Source: Antennarius striatus
Taxonomy: Eukaryota; Chordata; Actinopteri; Lophiiformes; Antennariidae
Direction of reading: 5' to 3'
Assembly (NCBI RefSeq): GCF_040054535.1
Contig: NC_090781.1
Location: forward strand, 9,675,982-9,739,981
DNA length: 64,000 bases
In this document: in pieces, positions 12,154 through 24,523 of the stretch
Position numbering within the stretch: the first letter of the stretch is position 1
Layout: the number at the start of each line of letters is the position of its first letter
Translations under genes and position numbers: made by a program
Notes under the pieces: generated by a model
The model's database searches: none
The model's input: only the letters and a program-made list of their open reading frames with translations
What the model was told of the DNA's origin: nothing

Positions 12154-12303
12154 CCACCCATCAGGAGAACTAAAAAATGTCCTGATGGGTGGTGTTACAC
12201 ATGAACAACAACAGGGTGGAACCATTTGTGATAACAGGCATGCAATAAAAACAACAAACTTCAGAGTTAAAACAGTAACAGCGGGAAAAGTTGGAACAAA
12301 ATT
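12154..12303 (+). promoter_or_regulatory. Conserved proximal promoter block of V2R gene 2, with inverted duplicate
   Basis: TCCTGATGGGTGG at 12180-12192 is followed by GTGTTACACATGAACAAC, GGTGGAACCA and AATAAAAAC (about 60 bp before the ATG), as upstream of receptors 1 and 3. The exact complement CCACCCATCAGGA lies at 12154-12166, giving two 13-bp arms around a 13-nt spacer. A promoter role is inferred from its conserved position in the array. Confidence 0.6.
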
Positions 12304-12644
12304 ATGGGGGTTAACACTAAAATTAATTTCACCTCATATTTCTACCTTATTTTGGTGTTTTTCTTATCCACCCATTTTGATGCTGCATTTACCTCTTCCT
12401 GTAAATTATGGAAAAGGTTTTTTCTTAATCAAATGCACAAACCTGGTGATGTGGTACTTGGTGGGCTATTTAAAGTCCACCATACCTCTGACTTCCCAAA
12501 GCGGAGTTTTACCTCAAAGCCACAACGGCACAGGTGCAAAGGGTAAGTTATATTACACATTACATGTAAGTTACATTGTGTTATGCATGTGTTTGTGTGT
12601 ATGCATGTATGTATATACAGTATATGTATATGTATGTGTATGTA

Positions 12645-12739
<95 letters not shown>

Positions 12740-15700
12740 TGTATATTCATTTATTCATAACTTTAAGTGCTAAAGTATGCTGATTTTATGTTAGCTTTGA
12801 CATTTTAGGATTTAGGTATGCCATGACTATGGCCTTTGCTATTGATGAGATCAACAAGGACTCCAGTATGCTTCCAAATGTGACTCTGGGATACCGTATT
12901 TTTGACAACTGCCTTACACTGATTGTTGGATTAAGTGCTGCATTATCACTCACCAATGGTCAAGATAATCAGTTTCTGCTGCAGAGCAACTGTTTGGGAA
13001 CCCCTCCAGTCCTGGGAATAGTGGGTGATTCCTCATCTACTCCTTCTGTTGCCATTGCTGATGTGCTAGGATTATACAAAATGCCCATAGTAAGTCATAT
13101 GTTCTTTATATTGTTGTATTTGAATATATCATTTTGTATCATTTAAATTAAAAATAGACTTCACAAATGTGAAGATGTTTTGGCTGATTAATGAGATGAG
13201 AAAATTGACTTCATACGTCATGGTTCATTGTAGGTGAGTTATTTTGCAACATGTTCCTGTCTGACTGATCGTCAGCGGTTTCCATCCTTTTTTAGAACAA
13301 TTCCCAGTGATGCCTTTCAGGTAAAGACCAATTATGAAACTGAGTGCTTGAGTGTTGGACAGTCTAAAGTACTATGCCTGTCAAGATTGTTCCTGATGAT
13401 ATGAAAACCTCATAACAAAAGCATGTATTACATTCAATTCCTGTGCATGTAAGAGCTCCCTAATTTGAATTAATCTGTCTGTTTTTGGGTTTTATTAACT
13501 TAAGTATGAAATAATCCATTTTCACCTTCCTGCTTACTTAGGTGCGTGCTATGATTAACATTCTAAAGCACTTTGGCTGGACTTGGGTAGGCCTGCTGGT
13601 CAGTGATGATGACTATGGAATCCATGTTGCTCATTCCTTTGAGTCTGACCTGACTCATTCTGGTGGAGGTTGTCTGGCTTATGTAGAAGTTTTACCCTGG
13701 GAAAGTGACAGACCTGAAATAAAAAGGATTGTGAACGTGGTAACGACATCAACAGCTCGTGTGGTTATGGTGTTTGCACATGAGTTCAACATTATTCATC
13801 TCATGGAAGAGGTTTCATCACCTACACTTCTTATAGTTTTTAACTGTTGAACTGAAATGACTGAAATAAGTCAAAATAATGATTTCAAACAAGAGCACAT
13901 TACATTTTTAAAAAGTCTGAAACATATGTACATATATTCATATTTCTTATGATGCTATACACAGGTAGCAAGGCAGAATATTACAGGTCTACAGTGGATT
14001 GCAAGTGAAGCTTGGAGCACAGCTGCTGGGCTCCAGACGCCCCACTTCATGCCATACCTCAGTGGCACACTGGGAATTGCAATTCGTCAAGGAAAAATGC
14101 CAGGGCTTAGGGAATTTCTATTACAGATAAGACCTTACCAAAATGACAGTGTCAACTATGGAAACAGCATAGTAAGTCATGTCATAAATAATCTTAAGTT
14201 AAGTATTCAAAGCACATTGAAAATGTTAAACAATGATAAAAATAATAGCTACCATATTTTATTTATATCATTATTAAATTTATAAAAATTGCATTGCAGG
14301 TGAAGCAATTTTGGGAATACATGTTTCAATGTAAATTTGATCTCAAAAATGGGGCAGAAAATGGGATTCCATATTGTACTGGAGAGGAAGACATTGAAAA
14401 TATGGAGACTGTGTTTTTGGATCTTTCTAACCTGAGACCTGAATATAATATTTACAAAGCGGTGTATGCTCTGGCACATGGGCTCAATGACATGATGCAA
14501 TGTGAGCCAGGGAGAGGGCCTTTCAGTGGGAACAGCTGTACTACTGTGCAAACGATGGAGCCATGGCAGGTCAGATAATTTATAATCAATATACTTATGT
14601 TTTGAAAATTGTTTAATTGAAGTTTTTATATATTATTTCATAATACTTTGACAGTGTTATATTGTATATAGTATCAAATGTTTAACTTTCATGAAAATTT
14701 TTATCTCATTTTCATTTGCAGATTTTGCATTATTTGGAAAAAGTCAACTTTAATACATCATTTGGTGATCAAGTGTCATTTGATGAAAATGGTGATGCTT
14801 TACCAATCTATGATATTGTGAACTGGCTTTGGCTGCCTGATGGAAGAATTAAAGTTCAGAATGTGGGTGTGGTGAAGAGTTTGGTCTCCAAGGGTGAAAC
14901 ACTTACAATTGATGAAGACAAAATCTTCTGGAACTTTGAATCAAACAAGGTTTTGCTTGTCTTCAGATAGATATAAGACTTGTGACTTTATCAATTAATT
15001 GTAATAGAAAAGAGCAAAAATTAACAATCCTATCTACAGAAACCCCAGTCTCATTTTTTTGTCCTCAGTCGCCCCAGTCAGTGTGCAGCAACAGCTGCCT
15101 TCCAGGTACCCACATGACATTAAAGAAAGGGGAACCTACGTGTTGTTTTGACTGCATGCCATGTTCGGATGGAACGATCAGCAACAAAACTGGTTGGTGT
15201 TTTATTTTTTACATTTTTATGATTTTTTTTTTCAATAAGCATACCATAACCACCAATAACAAGAATGAAACTCATCGTTGTGTCTTTTTTGTCAGATTCA
15301 TTGATGTGCAGCAGTTGTCCACAAAATTTTTGGTCCAGTTCCCGACGTGACCACTGTGTACCTAAGAAATTGGAGTTTCTCTCCTACCATGAGCCTTTAG
15401 GTATCTGTCTGACAGCTGCTTCATTACTGGGCACATTTATGTGTGCTGTTATCTTGGGCATCTTCATCTGTCATCGCTATACACCCATAGTGCGCGCAAA
15501 TAATTCAGAGCTGAGTTTCCTGCTGTTGGTGTCATTGAAATTATGTTTTCTGTGTTCTCTGCTGTTCATCGGGCGTCCCAAGTTATGGACCTGTCAGTTG
15601 AGACATGCAGCATTTGGAATAAGCTTTGTCTTATCTGTGTCATGCATTCTGGTGAAAACAATGGTCGTCCTTGCTGTCTTCAGGGCGTCCAAGCCGGGAG

Positions 15701-16194
15701 GTGGAGCAATACTGAAGTGGTTTGGTACAGTGCAGCAGAGAGGAACTGTTATTGTTCTTACTTCTATCCAGGCAGCAATCTGCACTGTCTGGCTTGTATT
15801 TGCGTCACCTGTTCCCTATAAAAACACTCAATACCATAATGACAAAATAGTTTATGAATGTGTTGTTGGGTCTACACTTGGTTTTTCACTTTTACTTGGA
15901 TACATTGGGTCACTGGCAATTATCAGCTTTTTATTAGCATTTCTTGCAAGAAATCTTCCAGACAGCTTCAATGAGGCAAAACTTATCACTTTCAGTATGG
16001 TGATTTTTTGTGCTGTGTGGGTTGCCTTTGTCCCTGCTTATGTCAACTCTCCAGGCAAATATGCAGATGCAGTGGAGGTATTTGCCATCCTGGCTTCCAG
16101 TTTTGGCCTCTTGATAGCACTGTTTGGACCCAAATGTTATATCATCCTATTAAGACCAGAGAAGAACACAAAGAAAGGAATCATGGGTAGATGA
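12304..16194 (+). CDS. OlfC / V2R gene 2, class C GPCR, 872 aa
   Basis: Exons: 12304-12542, 12795-13089, 13234-13320, 13542-13811, 13965-14171, 14300-14569, 14722-14949, 15069-15192, 15296-16194. Lengths equal those of gene 1 exon by exon, all splice sites are GT-AG and the frame is open. Order: signal peptide, venus-flytrap domain ([17 protein letters not shown] by exon 1-2 joining, then GDSSST, DDDYG, ASEAW), cysteine-rich domain, seven helices on the last exon, tail NTKKGIMGR. The GDSSST loop that is changed in gene 1 is normal here. The last two exons and the intron between them are almost identical to gene 1. A chemosensory role with an amino-acid-like ligand is inferred from the family. 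Confidence 0.93.
12643..12737. repeat. (TG)n(TA)n microsatellite in intron 1 of V2R gene 2
   Basis: A short TG run passes directly into about 70 bp of alternating TA, ending 58 bp before exon 2. Confidence 0.97.
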
Positions 16195-16508
16195 ACCATC
16201 ACTTTATAAGAGCAACAGTTACAGGAAAAACATACCCTGATGTCTGCATAAGTGCACTGTTATATAGTAGTGTTTTACTTGACATGTTCAAATTTAGGAA
16301 TATCTTTCACTGTGGAGACATTAGAAATTAGTTTTTTTTGGAAGACACGTATTTGGTTTCATTGTCTTTTATTCCCATTTCTTGCTTCATCACATTGATT
16401 TCTTGTATTTCATATATAGTTTATAAAATTAAAGATTCTTTTATTAGTCCCCTGTAGGGGTAATTATGGTTCCACTCTGCTTCTTATCATTACACACACA
16501 TAACAGAC

Positions 16509-16513
<5 letters not shown>

Positions 16514-16561
<48 letters not shown>
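16514..16561. repeat. (AT)n microsatellite
   Basis: An alternating AT run just before the 5' end of the RTE-like LINE. Confidence 0.97.
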
Positions 16562-16566
<5 letters not shown>

Positions 16567-16574
16567 AAACACAG

Positions 16575-19500
16575 AATGTAGCCACAAGAGGACACAAGCC
16601 AGTGTCTTATTGTGTTGGTCCCAAGCCCGGATAAATACAGAGGGTTGCGTCAGGAAGGGCATCCGGCATAAAACTTTTGACAAATCAAAGATGCGAATCA
16701 TACCTATGACTTCCATACCAGATCGGTCGAGGCCCTGGTTAACAATGACCGCCATCGGTGCTGTTGACCTACAGGGCGCCGGTGGAAATTGGACTACTGT
16801 TGGTCGAAGAAGGAGAGGAGGAAAGTGTGTTCGCATGAAGAGCGAGAAGAGGAACACCAGAAGTATAGGACTGAGAGTAGGGACGTTGAATGTTGGAACT
16901 ATGACAGGAAAAGGTAGAGAGTTGGTTGACATGATGCAGAGGAGGAAGGTAGAAATACTGTATGTCCAGGAGACCAGGTGGAAAGGTAGCAAGGCTAGAA
17001 GATTAGGAGCAGGGTTCAAGTTGTTCTATCATGGTGTAGATGGGAAGAGAAATGGAGTAGGAGTTATCTTGAAGGAGGATTTTGTTAGGAATGTCCTGGA
17101 GGTTAAAAAAAAGTGTCGGATAGAGTGATGTCTGAAGCTAGAAATAGAAGGTGTGATGTTCAATCTTGTTAGTGGGTATGCTCCACAGGTAGGATGTGAG
17201 CTGGAGGAGAAGGAGAAATTCTGGCTGGACTTTGATGAAGTGAAGCAGAGCATACCTAGAAGTGAGAGAATTGTCATTGGTGCAGACTTCAATGGACATG
17301 TTGGTCCAGGAAACAGAGGTGATGAGGAGGTGATGGGCAGGTTTGGTATCCAGGAGAGGAACACAGAAGGACAAATGGTAGTTGACTTTGCAAAGAGGAT
17401 GGAAATGACTATTGAAAGTACTTTCTTCGAGAAGAGGCAGGAACATAGGGTGACCTATAAGAGTGGGGGTAGGAGCACACAGGTAGACTACATCTTGTGT
17501 AGACGGTGTAACCTGAAGGAGATCAGTGACTGCAAAATAGTGGTAGGTGAGAGTGTGACCAAACAGCATAGGATGGTCGTCTGTAGGTTGACTCTGGTGG
17601 TGAGGAAGATGAAGAGGGCAAAGGCAGAGCAGAAGACAAAATGGTGGAAACTAAAAAAGGTACCGTGTTGCATGACTTTTAGGAAGGAGTTAAAACAGGC
17701 TCTGGGAGGCCAGGAGGTGCTTCCAGATGACTTGTAAACTACAGCTAATGAGATCAGGGAGACAGGTAGGAGAGTACTTGGTGTGTCATCTGGAAGGAAA
17801 GTAGATGAGGAGACATGGTGGTGGAATGAGGAGGTACAGGAGTGTATACAGAGAAAGAGGTTAGCTAAGAGAAAGTGAGACACTGAGGGGACTGAGGAGA
17901 GTAGACATGAGTACAGGGAGATGCAGCATAAGGTGAAGGTAGAGGTAGCAAAGGCCAAACAAGAAGCTTATGATGACTTGTATGCTAGGTTGGACAGTAA
18001 GGAGGGAGAGACTGATCTATACCGGTTGGCAAGACAGAGAGACAGCGATGGGAAGGACGTGTAGCAGGTTAGGGTGATTAAGGATAGGGACGGAGGCATA
18101 TTGACAGGTGCCAGTAGTGTGATGGGAAGATGGAAAGAGTACTTTGAAGAGTTGATGAACAAGGAAAATGAGAGAGAACAAAGACTAGAAGATGTGACTG
18201 CTGTGGACCAGGACGTAACAAAGATTGGTCAGGATGAAGTGAGGAGGGCATTGAAGAGGATGAAGAGTGGAGAGGCACTCGGTCCTGATGATATACCTGT
18301 GGAGGTATGGACGTGTCTTGGAGAAGTGGCAGTAGAGTTTCTGACTGAGTTATTCAACAGGATCTTACATAGTGAGAAGATGGCTGAGGCATGGAGGAGA
18401 AGTGTGTTGGTGCCCATTTTTGAGAACAAGGGAGATCTGCAGAGTTGTGGCAACTACAGAGGAATAAAGCTGATGAGCCATAGAATGAAGTTATGGCAAA
18501 GAATAGTTGAAGCTAGACTAAGGGTAGAAGTGAGCATTTGTGAGCAGCAGTATGGTTTTTGCCAAAAAAGAGTACTATAGATGCAGTATTTGCTTTTAGG
18601 ATGTTGATAGAGAAATACAGAGAAGGCCAAACGGAGCTGCATTGTGTTTTTGTAGATCTGGAGAAAGCTTATGACAGGGTGTCCAGAGACGAATTGTAAT
18701 ATTGTATGAGGAAGTGTGGAGTGGCAGAGACATATGTTACAGCGGTGCAGGACCTGTATGAGTACTGCAAGACAGTGGTGAGGTGTGTTATACTATAGAT
18801 GCAGTCTTTGCTTTTAGGATGTTGATACAGAAATACAGAGAAGGCCAAACGGAGCTGCATTGTGTTTTTGTAGATCTGGAGAAAGCTTATGACAGGGTAC
18901 CCAGAGACGAATTGTGGTATTGTATGAGGAAGTGTGGAGTGGCAGAGACGTATGTTACAGAACATGTATGAGTACTGCAAGACAGTGGTGAGGTGTGTTG
19001 TAGGTGTGGGAGGTTCAAGGTGGAGGTGGGACTAAATCAGGGATCAGCTCTGAGTCCCTTCTTGTTCACTATGGTGATGGATTGGCTGACAGACAAGGTC
19101 AGACAGGAATCCCCGTGGACTATGATGTTTGCAGATGACATTGTGATCTGCAGTGACAGCAGGGAACAGGTGAAAGAGAAGTGAGAGAGGTGGAGACAGG
19201 AGACAGAGCTGGAGGTAGCAGAGATGAAGATGCTGAGGTTCTCTTTGGGAGTGACCAGGATGGATAGGGTCAGGAATGAGTACATCAGAGGGACAGCACA
19301 TGTTAGAGGTTTTGGAGATAAAGTCAGAAAGGTCAGACTGAGATGGTTTGGACATGTCCAGAGGAGAGATAGTGAATATATTGGTAGAAGGATGCTATGT
19401 TTTGAACTTCCAGGCAGGAGGCCTAGAGGAAGACCAAAGAGGAGGTTTATGGATGTAGTGAGGGAGGACATGAAGGTAGTTGGTGTGAGAGAACAGGATG

Positions 19501-19575
19501 CAAAGGACAGGGTTAAATGGAGGCAATTGATTCTCTGTGGCGACCCCTGAAGGGAAAAGCTGAAAGGAAAAGATA
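16575..19575 (+). mobile_element. RTE-like LINE, near full length, rearranged
   Basis: An apurinic-endonuclease domain begins near 16691 (RVGTLNVGTM, VQETRWKG) and continues in another frame at 17153-17737 (YAPQVGCE, GADFNGHVG). The reverse transcriptase follows (CGNYRGIKLMSH, EQQYGF, FVDLEKAYDRVP, FADDIVI near 19125), then the LRWFGHVQRR region and the end CGACCCCTGAAGGGAAAAG. About 210 bp around 18575-18790 is tandemly repeated. Compared with the copy at 10165-12050, about 350 bp is missing near 19190. Stops and shifts make it inactive. Confidence 0.85.
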
Positions 19576-19769
19576 CAGAAAGATACAGAAAAACACAGAC
19601 AAGGTAAGGCAAACTCGTGGTCAGGAAGTAACAATAACAATTTGGCATACTCAATTCTGTGCTCAAACAAATACTGAGATAAACTGCGATAATTCTGTAC
19701 TGAATTGAAGGGCCTTAAGTAGACAGACCAGGGTGCTAAATTAGGTACAGGTGAACGTAATATCACAAC

Positions 19770-22500
19770 ATTGCATGGGAGTGAACTGTTCGATGTTCAA
19801 AGCTTACATTGCTGAAGCTGCAGCTGAGAACTGTGGTCTCAAGGTGTTGGGTGCCTCAAGGGGCGGTAACCCCCGAGCACCGCGATCAATCCCAGGGAAG
19901 GGTCAGGGAAGCCATTCGACTAAAAAAGGAGGTTTTCAGGGGCATGTTGTCCCTGGAGACTCCTGAAGCAGTAGCAGGTTACTGAATGGCCAAAAGGACT
20001 GCAGCCTATGCTGTGATGGAGGCAAAACAAAGGGTGTGGAAGGAGATTGGAGAGGTCATGGAGAAGGACTATCAGACTGCACCAAAGGTGTTCTGGAGGA
20101 CTATCCGACACCTCAGGAGGGTGAAACGGGGGACCATCCAAGCTGTATATGGCAAGGATGGGACACTGTTGACCTCGACTGAGGAGGTTGTCCGTCGGTG
20201 GAAGGAACACTTTGAGGAACTCCTGAATCCAACTACCCCAAATGACCCGTCTTCTGTTGCACAGCAAGAGCTGCAGGATGATGGGGGATTTGAGTCAATG
20301 TCTCGGGGCAAAGTCACTGAAGTACTTAAACAGCTTCGTGCTGGTAAATCCCAGGTGTTGATGAGATTCGCCCTGAAATACTGAAGGCTCTGGGTGTTAA
20401 GGGGTTGTCATGGATGACACGCCTCTTTAACATTGCGTGGAAGTCTGGGACAGTGCCGAAAGAGTGTCAGACTGGGGTGGTGGTTCCTCTTTTTAAAGGG
20501 GACCAGAGGGTGTGTGCCAACTACAAGGGCATCATACTCCTCAGCCTCCCTGGGAAAGTTTACTCCAAGGTGCTGGAAAGGAGGGTCTGGCCGATTGTTA
20601 ATTCTCAGATTGACAAGGAACAATGTGGGTTCCGTTCTGGTCATGGAACAACAAACCAGCTTTTTACTCTCGCCGGGATCCCAGAAGGGGTTTAGGAGTA
20701 TGCCAATCCAGTCCACATGTGTTTTGTGTACTTGGAGGAGGCATACAGTCAGGTACCCAGGTATATTATAATCTATATACAATGGGGGGTACTGCAGGAG
20801 TATTGGGTGAGGGAGCCTCTCAGTGCAGTGACGTGCAGTTTATCTCATTCACCATTTAATTATCAACAGTGAGTAGGTTATTTTTTAAGTCTCATAGCAG
20901 AATTATTTACACACACAAACTGTAAAACACAAATAAGCACATTTGATTAAAAAGTATGTTGTTATGTTGTTACCTAAATGTTTGTTCATATGTTACATTT
21001 ACTTATAAATGAAGTCCATGCGCCACTCCTTCTGAACAAAAGCAGCGAAAAAATAAAATATAGCAAGGCAAGGTGAGCAGGTGTAGTTTGCTGTTACTGC
21101 TGTACATTATATACATTATCGAAATTATGGAAATTTACTTCAAAGAGCAACCATTTTAACATTTAGCGACATATAGAGAGATAGCATTATGGTCTCACTG
21201 TATAGCATGCCAGCACAGCTAGTAAAGCCATTGCGCAATGCATGGTGAGGCTCGGCTGGCTGGTGCCTCACCGCAGGTCTCTTCTCCGTATTTCAGTGGT
21301 AGATGTGAAATTCAGTAATTTTGAGTAAAAATAACCTAAAATTGGTGATTTTGAATAGAAAATAACTTTAAAATACGCATCGCTGAATAAATATAACCAT
21401 TTAATTTATTTCTTCCATTTTTTTTCGCTCATTATGGCAAGTGAGGCCGTGCCTCACCTGCCTCCCCTGACGCCACGTCACTGCCTCAGGGCCATCCAAT
21501 CCCTGGATGCCCAAAGTGAGAGCTGCATTCGGGTTCTCGGCAGTAAGTCGTACTTGTTCCAAGTGTTTGTTGGCCTTCACCAGGGCGCTTTGTCACCAAT
21601 TCTGTTAGTGATTTTCATGGACAGGATATCGAGGCGTAGTCGTTGTGAGGAGGGTTTACAGTTTGGTGGGCTGAAGATTGCATCGCTGCTTTTTGCAGGT
21701 GATGTGGTCCTGTTTGCATCATCGGCCTGTGACCTGCAGCACTAACTGGTCCGGTCTGCAGGCGAGTGTGAAGTGCCAGGAATGAGGATCAGCACCTCCA
21801 AATCTGAGGCCATGGTTCTTAGCAGGAAGCCGGTGGACTGCCTTCTCTGGGTGGGGATTGAGGTCCTTCTACAAGTGAAGGAGTTTAAGTATCTTGTGGT
21901 CCTGTTCACGAGTGAGAGAACAATGGAGCATGAGATTGGATGGAGAATTGGGGCAGCAGGAGCTGTATTGCAGTCGCTTTACTGCACTGTTGTCACAAAA
22001 AGAGAGTTAAGCCAAGCAGCAAAGCTCTCCATCTATCGTTCAATTTTCGTTTCTGCCCTCACCCATCGCTCATGACCCATGAGCAATGGGTCATGACTAA
22101 AAAAACTAGATCGGATACAAGTGGTGAAAATGGGCTTTCTCAGGGGGATAGCTGGTGTCTCCTTTAGAGATAGAGTGAGAAACACTGCTATTCACGAGGG
22201 GCTCAGAGTAGAGCCGCTGCTCCTTTGCATAGAAAGGAGTCAGCTGAGGTGGTTTGGGAATCTGGTGTGAATGCCTCCGGGGCACCTCCCAAGGTACAGG
22301 TAAGTGTTCCTTGCATGTCCAGCTGGGAGGAGGCCTTGGGGCAGACCCAGGACCAGATGGAGGAATTATATCTCAACACTGGCCTGGGAACGCTTTGGGA
22401 TCCCCCAGTCAGAGCTGGTGGATGTGGCCGGGGAAAGGGAAGTTTGGGGCTTCCTGTTAAAGCTGACTACGGGTAAGCGTTGGAAGATGGATGGATGGAT
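19770..22500 (+). mobile_element. Rex-like LINE (clade not certain), interrupted
   Basis: Broken frames at 19986-20384, 20405-20695, 21434-21745 and 21773-22075 read as a non-LTR reverse transcriptase. Visible words are [53 protein letters not shown] (a decayed FADD) and KEFKYL. A C-terminal part with RPWGRPRTRWR and a GATGGATGGATG tail at 22484-22500 follow. A small DNA transposon at 20824-21484 interrupts it. Related fragments lie at 28930-30520, 41345-42150 and 60340-60905. Confidence 0.75.
20824..21484. mobile_element. Small non-autonomous DNA transposon inserted in the Rex-like LINE
   Basis: The left end TGCAGTGACGTGCAG and right end CCACGTCACTGC are inverted copies. CTCAG occurs on both sides, and removing the insert rejoins the LINE frame (GAGCCTCTCAG to CTCAGGGCCATCC). 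No transposase is visible. The superfamily is not assigned. Confidence 0.7.
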
Positions 22501-22809
22501 GAAGACCAGGAAGAACTAAACATAGATAGGCTGAAAACTAAACGAGGCAATCAGGGAAAACAAGACCAGGTGCAACAAATCCAGAAGATGGCAGTAACAT
22601 AAAAAACAAAAGGAAGGCAGACACAGATCATCACAGTACCCCCCACCCCCCTAACCCCCCAAGAAAACACCTCCTGGGCAACGGGTGGTCCATGTGAAAG
22701 TCTCTGATGAGAGATCTATCCAGGATGAAACGTGAAGGAACCCAGCTTCGATGTTCCAACGAGGAAAATTGTCTTTCTCAGTCCACACATGCGGTTACAT
22801 ATGTATTAG

Positions 22810-22930
22810 ATCATGCATACTTACATAGATGTATACAGGCCCCTGAAACACAACACACTAGGTGCCTGTGGGCATGCATTTAGTAACATCAGACAGTGGG
22901 GGGAGGCAGAGTGGACAGAAAAATGCAGTT
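22810..22930 (-). mobile_element. tRNA-derived SINE family B, fragment
   Basis: It contains the body words ACAGGCCCCTGAAACACAAC and GTGCCTGTGGGCATGCAT, shared with fuller copies at 44950-45351, 52651-53039, 54400-54780 and 58938-59299. The tRNA-like head is missing. Confidence 0.6.
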
Positions 22931-24184
22931 ACAATAAGAAAAAAAAAGAAAAAGAAATGATGCTGCATTCTGTCTTCTGTTTGGATTTGGCCACAACACC
23001 TCATCCACATCACAGGCAAGGTTTTCCCTGGCCAAGCAGCGGGGGAAATATCACCTGGCATGGCGAACCCATCCATGAAAATAATTGACAGTTACATCTC
23101 CACATGCATCTTCCATTGCTTGGATTCATCTTCCAAAGCTGTGATTGCTAATTGTAAAACTGTGAGGCAAGCATTTGCTGATGTGGTGAGTCAGTGCGCC
23201 TTGTAGGGCAATTAAATTTTTAATGTTGAATGACAGTGTGTTCCTTGTGAAAACAAGAGATTTTCTTCATGAAAATTGTGCCTAATGCAGAGAATTGTGT
23301 GTAGTGTTTTGAAAAAAGTGTGTTTTACAATTGAAATTTGAGTGTAAAGCAGAAATTGTGTTTGTAGTTTAGCAGAAATGGTTCAGGGGGCTGGTGCATG
23401 AGTTACATGTTGTGATCATTGTGTCTCAAGTACCAGAAAATGTGTGTAAGCAATCGAGAAAGACTACATTTATTTTCTATGATCAAATGTAAACAATCAT
23501 ATCCCTGGTTTTCCGTGGTTTTCCTGGTTTTTGATCATCTCCAAATAAAAACCGAGAGAGAGTTTCACATCTACACTGTTGTGTAAAGATGACGGTGGTG
23601 ATCTACATCAGAGAGTTTTATTCACAAAGCTTTAAAAACACCATGTGAATGATCATTGGACTGTCAATGCTAGTTAGCCAAATACAAGCTGAGTTCAACA
23701 ACTGAAGAACTTTTACTGTCTAGCTCTGAGCCAGGACATTCCCACACACTGCTACCTTTCTGATGAACACAAACGTATCCAGGAAGAGGGGAGTGTTATT
23801 GTGCAGATGGAGAGGGTTGTGCATATCACTCCTGTCATCACTTTGTGATGTCACAACGTGTGCTGATTTTAATTTAGCTTTTTTTTTTTTAAACTTTCAA
23901 GGTGTATAGTTTATACCAAACCAGTTTGTTTTCCAAATTCCAGGAGTTGGTAGGGTTAGGGTTAGGGTCACTATAAATATCTGGAATATCTTAATTGGAC
24001 CCCTTTTTCATTGTCGGCCATCTTATCTCTTATAAGATGGCTGAAAATTCAGGTCAGGTTGTATTTGATCATCATTTATCATTTATGTGTGGTTTTTATG
24101 TCCTGTAATTGTTTCTGGTAAGTCTTGGGAAATAGTACTTCAGATTTACAAACAATTCAGTTTACAAACAACCTCTTGGAATCA

Positions 24185-24308
<124 letters not shown>

Positions 24309-24390
24309 TTACTATGGGGTTTTTTTTGGCATGCTTATTTTTTTTTTACCTGAATAACAAAGTAAATGTATCATGCCCTGGAAACATCTC

Positions 24391-24523
24391 TCATGCCCTG
24401 ATGGGTGGTGTTAAAGCATGAACAACAATAGGATGGAACACATGGTAATGACAGATCTGGCAATATAAACAAGAGAAATTTCATTGTGACAATATTAACA
24501 GCTGGAAAAGTGAGAAAGAAATC
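24391..24523 (+). promoter_or_regulatory. Conserved proximal promoter block of V2R gene 3
   Basis: CCCTGATGGGTGGTGTTAA (TGAT at 24399) lies 125 bp before the ATG. It is followed by CATGAACAACAATAGGATGG and a TATA-like CAATATAAAC about 61 bp before the ATG. The first ten bases, TCATGCCCTG, are also present once more at 24371-24380 as a direct repeat. The arrangement matches receptors 1 and 2. Confidence 0.6.
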
